Positions 43,304 through 51,903 of a stretch of DNA of 64,000 nucleotides are shown here, one piece after another. The notes below the pieces were generated by a model, which made no database searches, was not told where the DNA came from, and worked only from the letters and a program-made list of their open reading frames with translations. Origin of the DNA: Streptomyces akebiae (GTDB lineage Bacteria; Actinomycetota; Actinomycetes; Streptomycetales; Streptomycetaceae); NCBI RefSeq assembly GCF_019599145.1, contig NZ_CP080647.1:9734001-9798000 (forward strand). Direction: 5' to 3'. How positions within the stretch are numbered: the stretch's first letter is position 1; each line of letters opens with the position of its first letter. The position numbers and the translations under genes were made by a program.

Positions 43304-44299
43304 ATGCGAGCGTTCGTCGTCACCAAGTACAAGGAGCCGCTGCAGGAGGCGGACGTCCCCGAGCCCACCGTGGGGGAGCGCGACGTGCTGGTCCGGGTGG
43401 AGGCCGCCGGGCTGAACCCGCTGGATGAGAAGATCCGCGCCGGTGAGTTCAAGCAGATCCTGCCCTACAAGCTCCCGCTGATCCTGGGCAACGACGTAGC
43501 GGGCACCGTCATCGGCGTCGGGACGGCGGTTCGCGGCTTCAAGCCCGGAGACGAGGTCTACGCCCGGCCCGACCAGGACCGCATCGGCACGTTCGCCGAG
43601 CGCATCGCCGTAGCGGAGGGCGACCTGGCGCTCAAGCCCGCCTCGATCAGCATGGAAGAGGCCGGCTCACTGCCGCTGGCGGCGCTCACGGCGTGGCAGG
43701 CGCTGGTGGAGCGCGGGAAGGTGCGGCCCGGGCAGAAGGTCCTCATCCACGCCGGCGCCGGCGGGGTCGGTTCGATCGCGATCCAGCTCGCCGCGCACCT
43801 CGGGGCGAGCGTCGCCACGACCGCCAGTGGCTCCAACGCGGACTTCGTGCGCGCGCTCGGCGCGGACACGGTGATCGATTACCGCACCCAGGACTTCGAA
43901 CAGCTCCTGACCGGCTACGACCTGGTGCTGGACAGCATCGGTGGGGAGACCCTCGAGAAGTCCCTGCGGGTGCTCAAGCCCGGCGGCAAAGCCATCGGGA
44001 TCACCGGTCCCCCGGACCCCGCGTTCGCCCGCGAGGCCGGCCTGAACCCGCTGCTGCGCCTCGCGGTCGCAGCCCTGAGCCGCAAGATCCGCAGGCAGGC
44101 CAAGAAGCTCGGCGTGACGTACGAGTTCCTGTTCATGCGCGCCAGCGGCGACCAGCTCCGCCAGATAACCACCCTCATCGACCAGGGCGCGGTACGCCCG
44201 GTCGTGGGAAAGGTGGTCCCCTTCGACCAGACCCCGCACGCGCTGCAGTCCCTGTCCCAGGGCGGCATCCGCGGCAAGGCCGTCATCGGCACCAGCTGA
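43304..44299 (+). CDS. NADP-dependent zinc-less quinone oxidoreductase-type MDR enzyme
   Basis: 331 residues from ATG 43304. GroES-like N-terminus (EADVPEPTVGERDVLVRVEA, GLNPLDEKIRAGEF) and Rossmann domain with IHAGAGGVGSIAIQLAAHLG. It lacks the Cys/His zinc ligands of alcohol dehydrogenases, so it is a quinone oxidoreductase or enone reductase. It is the first gene of a plus-strand operon with a hydrolase, a two-domain EthD-like protein and a crotonase, behind the TetR A operator. Confidence 0.9.
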   Translation: MRAFVVTKYKEPLQEADVPEPTVGERDVLVRVEAAGLNPLDEKIRAGEFKQILPYKLPLILGNDVAGTVIGVGTAVRGFKPGDEVYARPDQDRIGTFAERIAVAEGDLALKPASISMEEAGSLPLAALTAWQALVERGKVRPGQKVLIHAGAGGVGSIAIQLAAHLGASVATTASGSNADFVRALGADTVIDYRTQDFEQLLTGYDLVLDSIGGETLEKSLRVLKPGGKAIGITGPPDPAFAREAGLNPLLRLAVAALSRKIRRQAKKLGVTYEFLFMRASGDQLRQITTLIDQGAVRPVVGKVVPFDQTPHALQSLSQGGIRGKAVIGTS

Positions 44300-44365
44300 C
44301 CCGCCGCAACCGCGACGGGCGACACGAAACACACAGCGACACAGAACACGCAAGGAGAATCCGTC

Positions 44366-45232
44366 ATGAGCAGCACCGGCACCCCGAACGAAGCCGTCAT
44401 CACCTCCTACGCGAAGGCCCCGGCCCGCACCGTCAGCGCCGGTGGCGTCACCTACGCCTACCGCGAGCTGGGACCGAAGGGCGGTATCCCCGTCGTCTTC
44501 TTCGTCCACCTCGCCGCGACCCTGGACAACTGGGATCCCCGCATCATCGATCCCATCGCGAAGGGCCGTCACGTCATCGCCTTCGACAACCGCGGCGTCG
44601 GGGCATCCACCGGCCAGGTGCCGGACAGTGTCGAGGCGATGGCCGACGACGCCTACACCTTCATCAAGGCGCTCGGGTACGACAAGATCGACGTCTTCTC
44701 CTTCTCCCTCGGCGGCATGGTCGCCCAGGCCCTGGTGGTCAAGCACCCCGAGCTCATCCGCAAGCTCGTCCTCACCGGCACCGGGCCCAAGGGCGGCAAG
44801 GACATGGACAAGGTCGCCAGAACCACCTACTGGGACATCCTGCGCGCCACCTTGACCCGTTCGGACCCCAAGGAGTTCCTGTTCTTCAACCGCGACGCCA
44901 CCGGCAAGGCCGCCGGGCGCGCGTTCGTCAACCGGCTCAAGGAGCGCACCGTCGACCGCGACGCGGACATCAAGACCAAGGCGTTCCAGACGCAGCTGAA
45001 GGCGATCAAGAAGTGGGGGCGCTCCGCCCCCGACGACCTGTCGTCGATCACGCAGCCCACCCTGATCGCCAACGGCGACAACGACCGCATGGTGCCGTCG
45101 GTCCTGTCGGAGGACCTGCACCGGCGCATCAAGGGCAGCGAGCTGATCATCTACCCCGACTCCGGGCACGGCGGCATCTTCCAGTACCACCAGGAATTCG
45201 CCCCCTTGGCGGTCGAGTTCCTGGCCCGATGA
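44366..45232 (+). CDS. Alpha/beta hydrolase
   Basis: 288 residues from ATG 44366 (GCAAGGAGAATCCGTC before it). VFFVHLAATLDNWDPRIID forms the oxyanion region, the nucleophile elbow is FSFSLGGMVAQ, the acid is in NGDNDRMV and the His in PDSGHGGIF. It closely resembles the hydrolase at 50283 (RGVGAST/RGVASSSG, GFSLGG, NGxND, GHG). It may cleave an ester, lactone or C-C bond of the island's substrate. It sits between the oxidoreductase and the EthD-like gene in one operon. Confidence 0.88.
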   Translation: MSSTGTPNEAVITSYAKAPARTVSAGGVTYAYRELGPKGGIPVVFFVHLAATLDNWDPRIIDPIAKGRHVIAFDNRGVGASTGQVPDSVEAMADDAYTFIKALGYDKIDVFSFSLGGMVAQALVVKHPELIRKLVLTGTGPKGGKDMDKVARTTYWDILRATLTRSDPKEFLFFNRDATGKAAGRAFVNRLKERTVDRDADIKTKAFQTQLKAIKKWGRSAPDDLSSITQPTLIANGDNDRMVPSVLSEDLHRRIKGSELIIYPDSGHGGIFQYHQEFAPLAVEFLAR

Positions 45233-45265
45233 CCACCGCCTGACCAGGAAGATAAGGGCAACACC

Positions 45266-46072
45266 ATGAGCACGTCACCGGCCGCCGCGCCCCTGGAAGT
45301 GAAGAAGCCTCTCACCTCCTCGATCCTGCTGTGGGTGCGCACCGACCAGCCCCGCCAGAGGGGCATGGACCACTGGAAGGGCCCGCACTCAGGGATCATC
45401 TCCGCCACCCCGGGCCTGGATGAGTACCGGCAGATCCACCTCGCCGAGCACAACACGGGCCTGTGGCCGGCCATCGACGGGGTCCAGACCGCGATCCCCG
45501 CCGACCGGAAGATCGACGGCGTCGCGGAAGTCACCTTCCAATCGGTGCTCGCACCCCTGAAAGGGCGCGAGCAGACGAAGCTGGCCTACGCCGACGAGAT
45601 CAACGTGTTCCGCCGCACCCTTCTCTACGCCGGCCCGCCGAACTCCTCTCGGTGGTACGACGTCGCAGGCCCCGGAGAGGCGGTCGGTGCCCGCGCGCTG
45701 ATCTACCTTCGCCGCAGGGAGGGGGTCGGCGCCGGCGCCTTCCGGAAGTTCGTCAACGAGCAGCTCGCTCCCGCGCTCGCCGGGACCGGAGTGCTGAAGG
45801 AACTGCGCACGCAGACGTTCCTGCCCTGGATCGAAAAGCTCTGGGACACCCCGGACGTCGCCCACGACAACCCCCGCGACCAGCACTTCCACGCCTCGGT
45901 CAGCCTCGGGTTCACCGACACCGCAGCACGGGACGCGTTCTTCACCGGCAAGGTGATCGAGGACCTGTCCAACCGGCTGGCACCGCAAGTCTCCGCGATC
46001 CACGCCTACGACGTCGCCGCCGCCCTCAGCTACGTCAAGAACGGCCAGATCCTCCCGCACTACCAGGAGTGA
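45266..46072 (+). CDS. EthD-like protein with two ferredoxin-like halves
   Basis: 268 residues from ATG 45266. Two similar halves, each with a HW..H-type or H-containing strand (MDHWKGPHSGIISATPGLDE in the first; FRKFVNEQLAPALAGTGVLK and HFHASVSLGF in the second), look like tandem EthD/dimeric alpha-beta barrel domains. Such domains are found in ether-degradation proteins, small oxygenases and cyclases that often act without metal. No exact family is known for the double form. Its operon position, 34 bp behind a hydrolase, suggests a catalytic or substrate-handling role in the same pathway. Confidence 0.7.
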   Translation: MSTSPAAAPLEVKKPLTSSILLWVRTDQPRQRGMDHWKGPHSGIISATPGLDEYRQIHLAEHNTGLWPAIDGVQTAIPADRKIDGVAEVTFQSVLAPLKGREQTKLAYADEINVFRRTLLYAGPPNSSRWYDVAGPGEAVGARALIYLRRREGVGAGAFRKFVNEQLAPALAGTGVLKELRTQTFLPWIEKLWDTPDVAHDNPRDQHFHASVSLGFTDTAARDAFFTGKVIEDLSNRLAPQVSAIHAYDVAAALSYVKNGQILPHYQE

Positions 46073-46194
46073 GCGGCGCGCAGACCGGGAGCGGGACCGC
46101 CGGATCTGTTCGGTAAATCCATCCGCCCCGGCTTCCTGGTCCCTCCTCGCGCCCCCGTCGCCGTCTGTTACCCCTCACGCATCTGGAGCCAGCC

Positions 46195-47028
46195 ATGAGC
46201 GAGCAGCAGAGCACCATCCACTACGAGCGCACCTCACCGCAGATCGCGAAGATCACCTTCGCCAACCCGCCCGTCAACCTCATCGCCGGCGAGACAGTCC
46301 TGCGCCTCATCGAGATCGTCACCGAACTGGCCACCGACCCGGACATCCAGGTCGTGCTGTTCGACAGCGCCACCCCCGACTTCTTCTACAACCACTTCGA
46401 CCTGGCCGCCGCCGCCGACTTCCCCGCCTCCGAGGACCCGGACGCGGTGCCGGCATGGACGAATCTGGTCCTTGAACTCTCCAAAGCGCCGTACATCACC
46501 ATCGCGGCCATCCGTGGACGCACCCGCGGCGGAGGGAACGAACTCGCCCTCGCCCTCGACCTGCGCTACGCCAGTCGTGAGAAGGCGATCTTCGGACAGC
46601 CTGAGGTCGGCAGCGGACTGCTGCCGGGCGGTGGCGGCAGCGAACGCCTGCCCCGGGCCATCGGACGCGACCGCGCCCTGGAAGCCATCCTCACCAGCGA
46701 CGACTACGACGCCGACACCGCCGAACGCTGGGGCTGGGTCACCCGCGCCCTCCCCGACAGCGAACTCGACGCCTTCGTCGGCACCGTCGCCGCCCGACTC
46801 GCCTCCTTCGACCGCACCTCACTCGCCTCGGCCAAAGCCCAGATCAACCGGGCCTCCCTGCCCCCGGACGCGGACCTGGTCGCCGCGTACGGCGAGTTCA
46901 CCCACTCCCTCACCCTCCCCGGTTTCCTCACCCGGGCCGCAGGCACGCAGGCCGTCGTCGAACAGGCCGGCATCGACTTCGAGTACCGTCTCGGGCACTA
47001 CATCGGCATCGCCAACCAGCAACGCTGA
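46195..47028 (+). CDS. Enoyl-CoA hydratase/isomerase (crotonase) family protein
   Basis: 277 residues from ATG 46195 (TCTGGAGCCAGCC before it). Crotonase blocks: VVLFDSATPDFFYNHFDLAA, AAIRGRTRGGGNELALALDL (oxyanion hole) and FGQPEVGSGLLPGGGGSERL with a catalytic-position Glu. It acts on CoA thioesters (hydration, isomerisation or hydrolysis). The fourth gene of the TetR A-controlled operon; a strong terminator follows at 47043. Confidence 0.88.
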   Translation: MSEQQSTIHYERTSPQIAKITFANPPVNLIAGETVLRLIEIVTELATDPDIQVVLFDSATPDFFYNHFDLAAAADFPASEDPDAVPAWTNLVLELSKAPYITIAAIRGRTRGGGNELALALDLRYASREKAIFGQPEVGSGLLPGGGGSERLPRAIGRDRALEAILTSDDYDADTAERWGWVTRALPDSELDAFVGTVAARLASFDRTSLASAKAQINRASLPPDADLVAAYGEFTHSLTLPGFLTRAAGTQAVVEQAGIDFEYRLGHYIGIANQQR

Positions 47029-47042
47029 CACCCATCAGAATG

Positions 47043-47081
47043 AGAGCACGGACGCAGCGGATGCAGCGTCCGTGCTCTTTT
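47043..47081 (+). terminator. Strong rho-independent terminator
   Basis: A 13-bp stem AGAGCACGGACGC/GCGTCCGTGCTCT is followed by TTT, 15 bases after the crotonase stop codon. Confidence 0.85.
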
Positions 47082-47278
47082 GCCGCGGGGTCCACCTGAT
47101 TCCCGACGCCTTCGGCGCCGTGGTCGGATCGGGCTGCTGCCGGATCGGCCGCCGATGTCATCCACCGCTCGACGGCCGCGACGGTGCACCGCTTCTGGAC
47201 ACCGGCCGGCCAACTGTCCAACGCCATGGATCACCGGGGCCCGACGTGAAGAGATCACGTCGGCACCGAAGAACAAGC

Positions 47279-47992
47279 TCAGGCGTCCGTGCTGCGCAGG
47301 TCCGGGTAAAGCGCCTCGACCGGGCCGCTCAGAGCCGCCTTGACCCCCTTGGTCAACTCGTCGGCCAGGACCTCGTATTCTCCGGCCTCGACGGCGTCGT
47401 AGACCGTCGTCACCAACTGCGTCGGCAGCATCTTGGGTCCGTCGGCGTGCGCGGCCATATCGGTGTCGACGTAGCCCATGTGCACACCCGTCACATGGAT
47501 GCCCATGGGTGCGAGCTCGATGCGCAGCGAGTTGGTGGCCGACCACAGCGCGGCCTTGGACGCGCTGTAGGCGCCGCCGAAGGCATACCAGCTGGCAACG
47601 GAGTGCACGTCGATGAGGACTGACCCCTTCTTGGCGGCGAGGACCGGTGCGAAGGCGCGGGCGAGGAAGACCGGTCCGAAGAAGTTCGTCTCCATGTTCG
47701 CCCGGATGTCCGCCTCGGTGACGTCCAGCAGGCTCGCGCTCGGCGGGGTGGCGCCCGCGTTGTTGACGAGTACGGTGACATCCGCCGCGGCGGCCACGGC
47801 CGCGTCGATCGACGCGCGGTCGGTGATGTCAAGGGTCAGGGGGACGATGCGTTCGTCGTCCCAGGCGCGGGGGGAGCGGGCGGTGGCGTAGACCTTGACG
47901 GCGCCGCGAGCCAGGGCCTCGTGGACGAAGTGGGTGCCGATACCGCCATTGGCGCCGGTGACGAGGACGACTGCTCCATCGAGGGAGGGCAT
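47279..47992 (-). CDS. Short-chain dehydrogenase/reductase
   Basis: 237 residues from ATG 47992 (GAAAGAAGGAACCC before it). Cofactor loop TGANGGIGTHF, NNAGATPPSAS, catalytic S in VHSVASWYAFGG and YSASK. Its C-terminal VDTDMAAHADGPKMLPTQLV belongs to the YueD/SDR subgroup that acts on small carbonyls. It is divergent from TetR B at 48153, with two palindromes (48104-48131) between, so probably its direct target. Confidence 0.9.
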   Translation of the reverse strand: MPSLDGAVVLVTGANGGIGTHFVHEALARGAVKVYATARSPRAWDDERIVPLTLDITDRASIDAAVAAAADVTVLVNNAGATPPSASLLDVTEADIRANMETNFFGPVFLARAFAPVLAAKKGSVLIDVHSVASWYAFGGAYSASKAALWSATNSLRIELAPMGIHVTGVHMGYVDTDMAAHADGPKMLPTQLVTTVYDAVEAGEYEVLADELTKGVKAALSGPVEALYPDLRSTDA

Positions 47993-48103
47993 GGGTTCCT
48001 TCTTTCCGAGGGGGATGTGAAGTGCGTGGCGGTGCACGGATGGAGCAACGAACGTCGCTCCGCGATGGGAGAATGAGCGAAGACACATGTGAGCCCACAT
48101 GAT

Positions 48104-48131
48104 ATTGAGTACAATCATAACTGATTACAGT
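48104..48131. promoter_or_regulatory. Double palindromic operator between SDR and TetR B
   Basis: ATTG-AGTA-CAAT (48104-48115) and ACTG-ATTA-CAGT (48120-48131), centres 16 bp apart, the same spacing as the TetR A operators at 43179-43206. Confidence 0.65.
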
Positions 48132-48152
48132 CAGAATCTGGAGGACGCTGCT

Positions 48153-48740
48153 ATGCCTCTCGGACGGCGCGAGCGGAAAAAGCAGGAAAAGCTCGACCGC
48201 ATCGTCGCTGCCGCCAGTGAACTGTTCGCCGAACACGGCGTCGATGAGGTCACGACCCAGCAGATCGCGGACCAGGCCGACATCGGCACCGGGACCCTGT
48301 TCCTTTATGTCAAGACCAAGGGCGAACTCCTCCTCCTTGTCCAGAACGCCAAGTACGTCGAAGCACTTGAGCAGGGCCGGGCGGACGCCGAGGCCGTCCC
48401 AGGCGTGCTGGACGCGGTGCTGGCGATCGTCCGGCCGATCGTGGAGTGCAACCGCATCCAGGTCGACAACGGACGCACCTACCTGCGAGAGATGGTCTTC
48501 GGCGACCCCGAGGAGCCCCGGCACGGTGCGGCCCTCGCCATCGCCGCGCAGACCGAGGAGGTCATCGCCGCCGTGCTGCGCCGAGACGAGCGGGTCGCAG
48601 AGGGCGACGCCGCGACCCTGGCACACATCGTGTCCGCCGTGATGTTCCTCAGCATGGCGGCGAGCGTGAACATCGCCTTGAGCGTCGAGGAGATCGTGCA
48701 GGACATCCGGGGGCAGGTTGAGGTCCTACTGCCTCGCTGA
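48153..48740 (+). CDS. TetR-family regulator (B)
   Basis: 195 residues from ATG 48153 (TGGAGGACGCTGCT before it). Helix-turn-helix RIVAAASELFAEHGVDEVTT, then IADQADIGTGTLFLYVKTKG. The whole chain aligns with TetR A at 42531, including the effector domain (RPIVECNRIQVDNGRTYLRE). It is divergent from the SDR at 47279. The common ancestry and the matching operator geometry suggest duplication of a regulator-plus-target module. Confidence 0.92.
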   Translation: MPLGRRERKKQEKLDRIVAAASELFAEHGVDEVTTQQIADQADIGTGTLFLYVKTKGELLLLVQNAKYVEALEQGRADAEAVPGVLDAVLAIVRPIVECNRIQVDNGRTYLREMVFGDPEEPRHGAALAIAAQTEEVIAAVLRRDERVAEGDAATLAHIVSAVMFLSMAASVNIALSVEEIVQDIRGQVEVLLPR

Positions 48741-48973
48741 AGCGCGGCCCAGCCTCAGGCGCAGGTGACCATCCGGGCAGTCCGCGGCTGCGGCATGGCC
48801 CGAATCCTCAGATGACAGGTCATCCGGCCGTTGCTGCCCATGTCGACATGACTCGACGGGTGGGGCGGCCGGCCGGAGGGCTACCGCCACCGCGTGCTGC
48901 TGGGATTCCGGAGATTGCCCACCTGTGTGGCGTCGGGTCCCACTCCCGCAGCCCCTGTTCCCGGAAGTCCGGG

Positions 48974-49125
48974 TCAGGGCCCGTGTGGTGCGGGCAGGGC
49001 TTTGTGGGTCGATTCCAGGATCTTCTCCGACAGTTCTGTGCCCGCCGTGGCGCGGGCCAGCAGGATCGCGCCGACCAGGGTGGCCACCATGGGAAGGCCG
49101 TCCTTGGCGTCGGTGGCATCCACGT
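48974..49125 (-). pseudogene. TetR-family regulator, C-terminal fragment
   Basis: Reads DGLPMVATLVGAILLARATA, then GTELSEKILESTHKAL, ending at TGA 48976-48974. It corresponds to the last helices of a TetR effector domain and resembles the end of the TetR at 49544. The DNA-binding part is missing. Confidence 0.65.
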
Positions 49126-49147
49126 AACAACGGTCTCACCGAGGGAC

Positions 49148-49465
49148 CTGACGGCCTTGTCTGCACCGCCCGCCTGCCGCTGTCGAGTGCGACCTTGAAC
49201 CATCGCGCCGGCCTGATGCGCGGCCGCCTGAAGAAGATCGCCTCGCGGTGGCGGGCGCTGCCCGCCGGGAAGATCGCCGGCATCGTGCCGGCGGTGCTGC
49301 GCTGTGACCAGCGGCCCGGCGATCTGGCCGGCGGGGACGGGGTGCACCGCACCACCGTGAGCCGGTGGGTGTGTGAGGTCGTGGGCCTGCCGGCCGCCCG
49401 CGCCCCGCGCCTGGACCGCACGTTGAAGAAGATCGCCCGAAAGGGCGGCGGGGGTGGTCCTGCCG
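49148..49465 (+). pseudogene. IS5-like transposase, N-terminal fragment
   Basis: Reads TARLPLSSATLNHRAGLMRG, RWRALPAGKIAGIVPAVLRC, then TTVSRWVCEVVGLPAARAPR and LDRTLKKIARKGG, the N-terminal helix-turn-helix and linker of an IS5-type transposase, before homology is lost at a G-rich stretch (about 49441). The DDE domain is missing. Confidence 0.65.
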
Positions 49466-49543
49466 GTGTTCGTACTGAGGCGACTGGGAGCCGGCTTCGC
49501 GCTGCTCATGGTGCTGAGCTGGGCTTGAGTCGGTCGGCCGCGG

Positions 49544-50152
49544 TCAGGTTTCTGGACTCCTTGCCGCCGGCTGGTTGCTGTTGCCCTGTGCCAGTGACGC
49601 GAGAATTTCCTTGCGGCAGACATCGAGGATTTCGTCCGCCAGCGGAGAACCGTCCGGGCATGCCCGCGACAACATGATCGCGCCGACCGAATGGGCGAGC
49701 ATGTCGATCACCATCATGCGGGCCGCGCGCTGGTCCGCATCCCCCGGCGTATCGCTCTGGGGCTGAAGGGCCGTCAGCAGGTTCTCGATCCCGGCTGCGA
49801 ACTCTGTTTTGATGTCCGCCGGCTGACGTGCGGCGTCGCCGCCGAGGGCCGCGATGGTGCAGCCGTCGCCGCGCCCGTCGCGATGCTCCCGCGAGACGTA
49901 GCGCTCGACGAACTCGGCGGGGTCCAGACCTTCTGTCCGTGCCACGGTCTGCGAGAGCCCGCTTGCGGACGCTTCGGCCATCAGGTCGGCCTTGGAGCGG
50001 AAGTGCTTGTAGAACCCGCCATGGGTGAACCCGGCGGCTGCCATCAGTTCTGCCACGCCGACACCGTCGTATCCGCGCTCACGGAACAGTCGGGCGGCTG
50101 TCGCGACGATGTGGGCCCGGTTCTGCTCTGCCTGTGCCTTGGTGACCCGCAT
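49544..50152 (-). CDS. TetR-family regulator (C)
   Basis: 202 residues from ATG 50152. Helix-turn-helix IVATAARLFRERGYDGVGVA, then LMAAAGFTHGGFYKHFRSKA, typical of the AcrR/TetR_C_33 type. Divergent from the hydrolase at 50283. Its promoter TTTGAT (50219-50214), 17 bp, TATGCT has a perfect 16-bp palindrome in the spacer, and the hydrolase promoter has a related one. A third match lies before the Old Yellow Enzyme gene 12 kb away. Confidence 0.92.
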   Translation of the reverse strand: MRVTKAQAEQNRAHIVATAARLFRERGYDGVGVAELMAAAGFTHGGFYKHFRSKADLMAEASASGLSQTVARTEGLDPAEFVERYVSREHRDGRGDGCTIAALGGDAARQPADIKTEFAAGIENLLTALQPQSDTPGDADQRAARMMVIDMLAHSVGAIMLSRACPDGSPLADEILDVCRKEILASLAQGNSNQPAARSPET

Positions 50153-50199
50153 GTCCAGCCGTCCCTTCCTCGGTCGACGCTCGACGGTCAGCATACATA

Positions 50200-50249
50200 G
50201 ATGTCGATCGACATCAAAGAGCTTGACTTTTTAGATTACGATCGTCATC
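50200..50249. promoter_or_regulatory. Two TetR operators in the divergent promoter region
   Basis: GATGTCGATCGACATC (50200-50215) is a perfect palindrome between the -35 and -10 of the TetR gene. GATTACGATCGTCATC (50234-50249) lies between TTGACT (50223-50228) and the -10 of the hydrolase gene. Confidence 0.72.
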
Positions 50250-50282
50250 GTATTGCTCACTCCCTCCAGAAAGGCTCAGGCC

Positions 50283-51122
50283 ATGAGTGACACGCATGTG
50301 ACCGCACCGACTCAGTACATCGAGGTCGACGGCGACCGGTTCGCCTACCGGCGCTGGGGCAAGCCCTCGGGCGTCCCGATCTTCCTGGTCCAGCACTTCC
50401 GCGGAGGGATGGACAACTGGGACCCGCTGCTCACCGACGGCCTCGCGGAAGGCCGTGAGGTCATCCTGTTCAACGGCCGCGGCGTGGCCTCGTCATCGGG
50501 CACGCCGCGTAACCGGATCGAGGACATGGCCGACGACATCGCCGCGGTCATCCGGGCGCTGGGGCTGGAGCAGGTCGACCTGCTCGGCTTCTCGCTCGGC
50601 GGTTTCCAGGCGCAGGAGGTCACGCTGCGCCATCCCCAGTTGGTGCGCAAGCTCCTCCTGCTCGGCACCGGCCTCCGAGGCGGGGACCCGACGAGTGACC
50701 CCGAGGTGCCTCAGTACGCCCTGAACCCGGTCCCCACCCTGGAGGACTTCCTCTTCCTGTTCTTCGGCCGCTCGGAAGCCGCGAAGCAAGCGGGCAAGGC
50801 CTTCTGGGAGCGCCGCCACCAGCGGGCCGACCAGGACCCGCCGAGCTCGCCCGCGGTCGCACAGGCGCAGTTCGAAGCGACCATCGCCTACGCGGAACCG
50901 CTGCCGGGCGAGAATCCCTACGCCCACCTGAACGCGATCACCCAGCCGACGCTGGTCCTCAACGGCGAGAACGACGTGATGATCGCCTCGATCAACTCCT
51001 GGCACCTCGCCCAGAACATCCCCAACGCGCAACTGCTGATCTATCCCGACGCCGGGCATGGAGCGCAGTTCCAGTATCCCGAGCGGTTCCTGAAGCACGC
51101 CATTCAGTTCCTCGACGAGTAA
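50283..51122 (+). CDS. Alpha/beta hydrolase
   Basis: 279 residues from ATG 50283 (CAGAAAGGCTCAGGCC before it). VQHFRGGMDNWDPLLTDGLA, FNGRGVASSSGTPRN, nucleophile elbow LGFSLGGFQAQE, acid in NGENDVMIA and His in PDAGHGAQF. It is a paralogue of the hydrolase at 44366. It is the direct target of TetR C by divergence and operator position. The substrate is unknown; detoxification of an ester or cyclic compound is plausible. Confidence 0.9.
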   Translation: MSDTHVTAPTQYIEVDGDRFAYRRWGKPSGVPIFLVQHFRGGMDNWDPLLTDGLAEGREVILFNGRGVASSSGTPRNRIEDMADDIAAVIRALGLEQVDLLGFSLGGFQAQEVTLRHPQLVRKLLLLGTGLRGGDPTSDPEVPQYALNPVPTLEDFLFLFFGRSEAAKQAGKAFWERRHQRADQDPPSSPAVAQAQFEATIAYAEPLPGENPYAHLNAITQPTLVLNGENDVMIASINSWHLAQNIPNAQLLIYPDAGHGAQFQYPERFLKHAIQFLDE

Positions 51123-51414
51123 CACCCGCGGTGCTTCGGTGCAGTCGCTGACGCCTGGTCCGTGATGACGGGCCGCAGGCTCACCGGTCCCCGGAATGCG
51201 ACACGCACACCTTCCCAGGCCATGGAGTCCTTTGCGCCCCCGTGGTCGAAACGGAAGACAGTCCGGCCAACGGATCGTCGCCGATGTCGCCGGCTTGACC
51301 AGCTGCGCGAGAATCCGGCAGGCCGGACCCCGGCCGCCGGAGCGGCTGGCTGAGGTAGGCGCATCCTGCGTGATCGAGGCGGCGTGCGCCATTGCCCGGC
51401 TGCCGTGCCCGCTC

Positions 51415-51645
51415 CCACGGTGTCCACCACCGCGACCTTCCGCCGGGACGGCTGATACGTGCCGCACGGGCGTGGAAGACGTGGGCGCCGGCCGCGCCGT
51501 CGGTGACCACGACGAAGAGCGCCTCAGTTCCAGCCACTGGGCGGCGATCCGCTCGATCGTGGTGTCCGGGTTGCGCCAAAGCCGATACGACTTCGGTGGC
51601 AGCCACTTCACCTCGCGTCGTGGCTCCATGGGTCTCGACGGGTGA
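51415..51645 (-). pseudogene. PfkB-family sugar kinase, C-terminal fragment
   Basis: Minus-strand frames give RLWRNPDTTIERIAAQWLEL, then (frameshift) FVVVTDGAAGAHVFHARAA, then (frameshift) RKVAVVDTVGAGTAAGQW. The order matches PfkB kinases, whose catalytic GAGD motif here is GAGT. Two frameshifts and loss of the catalytic Asp make it inactive. Confidence 0.6.
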
Positions 51646-51903
51646 AATGCGCTCGCCAACCGGTGATCGACATGACGCTGGACGACAGCCCGTGGACGGC
51701 TCAACAGCGCATAACCAAAGGCACGCGACAACAAGGCGCGCGGAGTGCGGGGCTCCGCGGACTGTCGCGGCCGCCGGCAGCCCTCGGATTCGAGGTCGGA
51801 GCAGAGAGCGCCGTCGGACAACTCCCGTGTCCGTCATGAGCGTCGAGACACGCGAGCCGTCGATGTTGGGGACGCGAGGACCGAAGCTCTTCAGGACGCC
51901 GGC

